A DNA stretch of 5,960 nt from Candidatus Kerfeldbacteria bacterium (lineage in GTDB: Bacteria > Patescibacteriota > Patescibacteriia > UBA9570): positions 1 through 5,960 of the forward strand of contig DOSP01000036.1 of NCBI GenBank assembly GCA_003512175.1, written 5' to 3'. Both the position numbers and the translations under genes were made by a program. The notes beneath the pieces are model-generated. The model saw only the letters and a program-made list of their open reading frames with translations, ran no database searches and had not been told where the DNA came from. Of this stretch, positions 5,431-5,960 are shown in pieces. The number at the start of each line of letters is the position of its first letter. Position 1 is the stretch's first letter.

Positions 5431-5960
5431 TGGCGCGTTACCCAGCTTCGTTGGAACAACTCATTACTGCCTTTACCAGCCTGCCAGGGGTAGGCCGTAA
5501 AACTGCTGAACGGTATGTGACACATTTATTAAAACAGCCACCCGAAGTAGTTGGACAACTAATTACAACATTACAAGCCGCCCAAAAGACGGTTCATTTA
5601 TGTACACTGTGCTTTAACTTTGCCACCGATGGGTTATGTGATATCTGCAAAAGCAGTCAGCGTGATCAAATGGTGGTCTGTGTGGTATCCGATAGTGCGG
5701 CTGTCACGGCCTTAGAACAAGCCGGCACGTATCAAGGAACGTATCATGTACTCGGCGGAACCATTAACCAGCTGGAAGGCATGGGGCCAGATCAGTTGCA
5801 TTTGCAAGAATTAGTCAGCCGAGTGAATGATAATACCGTGAACGAAGTGATTTTGGGTACTAACCCAGACATGACCGGCGAAGCCACAGCGCTCTATGTG
5901 ATTGATGCACTCAAACCAACCGGCGTGTTGATTACCCGGTTAGCGCGGGGTTTGGCGTCG
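5430..5960 (+). CDS. recR: Recombination mediator RecR, 3' end missing
   Basis: RecR acts with RecO (and RecF) to load RecA on single-stranded DNA during gap repair; it forms a ring-like tetramer clamp. The first 177 residues are present, of about 200 expected, and the frame is open to the window edge. An N-terminal helix-hairpin-helix LPGVGRKTAERYV (18-30) contains K24 and R28, matching DNA-contact positions known in other RecR proteins. A four-cysteine zinc finger follows (C58, C61, C70, C73), then a Toprim domain from about residue 81. The second Toprim motif region ILGTNPDMTGEATA is intact (141-154, E151). In the first Toprim strand, the glutamate of E. coli VVESPAD is replaced here by S87-D88 (VVSDSA). 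The ATG overlaps the ybaB stop as TAATG with no ribosome binding site, indicating translational coupling. Assignment is firm from domain order. Confidence 0.96.
   Translation, partial: MARYPASLEQLITAFTSLPGVGRKTAERYVTHLLKQPPEVVGQLITTLQAAQKTVHLCTLCFNFATDGLCDICKSSQRDQMVVCVVSDSAAVTALEQAGTYQGTYHVLGGTINQLEGMGPDQLHLQELVSRVNDNTVNEVILGTNPDMTGEATALYVIDALKPTGVLITRLARGLAS

Noticed and set aside
4282..5525. Minus-strand open frames opposite dnaB, ybaB and recR
   Set aside because: All overlap well-supported plus-strand genes with intact motifs, and their proteins show no recognisable composition or motif.
1..5960. CRISPR array, insertion sequence, or a multi-gene defence system
   Set aside because: No repeated units, transposase motifs, terminal inverted repeats or defence-type domains were seen; all complete genes other than the 67-residue one belong to housekeeping or transport families.
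1..5960. UGA recoding to glycine, as in some CPR lineages (Gracilibacteria/SR1)
   Set aside because: UGA ends the ATPase, the 67-residue gene and dedA at sensible protein lengths, and no conserved frame is interrupted by it.

Overview
The window looks like ordinary chromosomal DNA from a bacterium with the standard genetic code. TGA is used as a stop and none is read through. The best guess at the source is a Patescibacteria/CPR-type organism or another lineage with compact genes. This rests on the tight packing, the near absence of Shine-Dalgarno sites, -10 boxes placed directly against start codons, and the general look of the DnaB and cation ATPase proteins. It is an inference; no ribosomal RNA or marker was available to settle it. 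I see no mobile element, CRISPR array, toxin-antitoxin pair or defence system, and no strong candidate for a new multi-gene system.

Layout. Positions 1-88 (minus) hold the first 29 codons of an unrecognised gene, in DNA clearly richer in G+C than the rest. Positions 135-2738 (minus) encode a complete P2-type (Ca2+-ATPase-like) cation pump. It overlaps by 14 nt an upstream 67-residue single-helix membrane protein (2725-2928, minus). Directly upstream lies tRNA-Lys(UUU) (2959-3030, minus), then a DedA-family membrane transporter (3053-3709, minus). A 57-bp divergent control region (3710-3766) separates this minus-strand block from a plus-strand operon: dnaB (3767-5110), ybaB/ebfC (5116-5430) and recR (5430 to the right edge, incomplete).

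How the parts work together. The plus-strand operon joins the replicative helicase to a nucleoid-associated protein and a recombination mediator. The minus-strand block is mostly envelope transport: a lipid-carrier-type DedA protein and an ATP-driven cation pump with a possible small partner.

The most interesting signals are regulatory. dedA and the 67-residue gene both have a perfect TATAAT 6-7 nt before the ATG and no ribosome binding site, which predicts leaderless mRNAs. The tRNA-Lys promoter (TTGACA, 17 nt, TACAAT) is built into the last codons and stop codon of dedA. A perfect 13-bp palindrome covers the dnaB start codon. The ATPase also has altered residues at positions that bind Ca2+ in SERCA.
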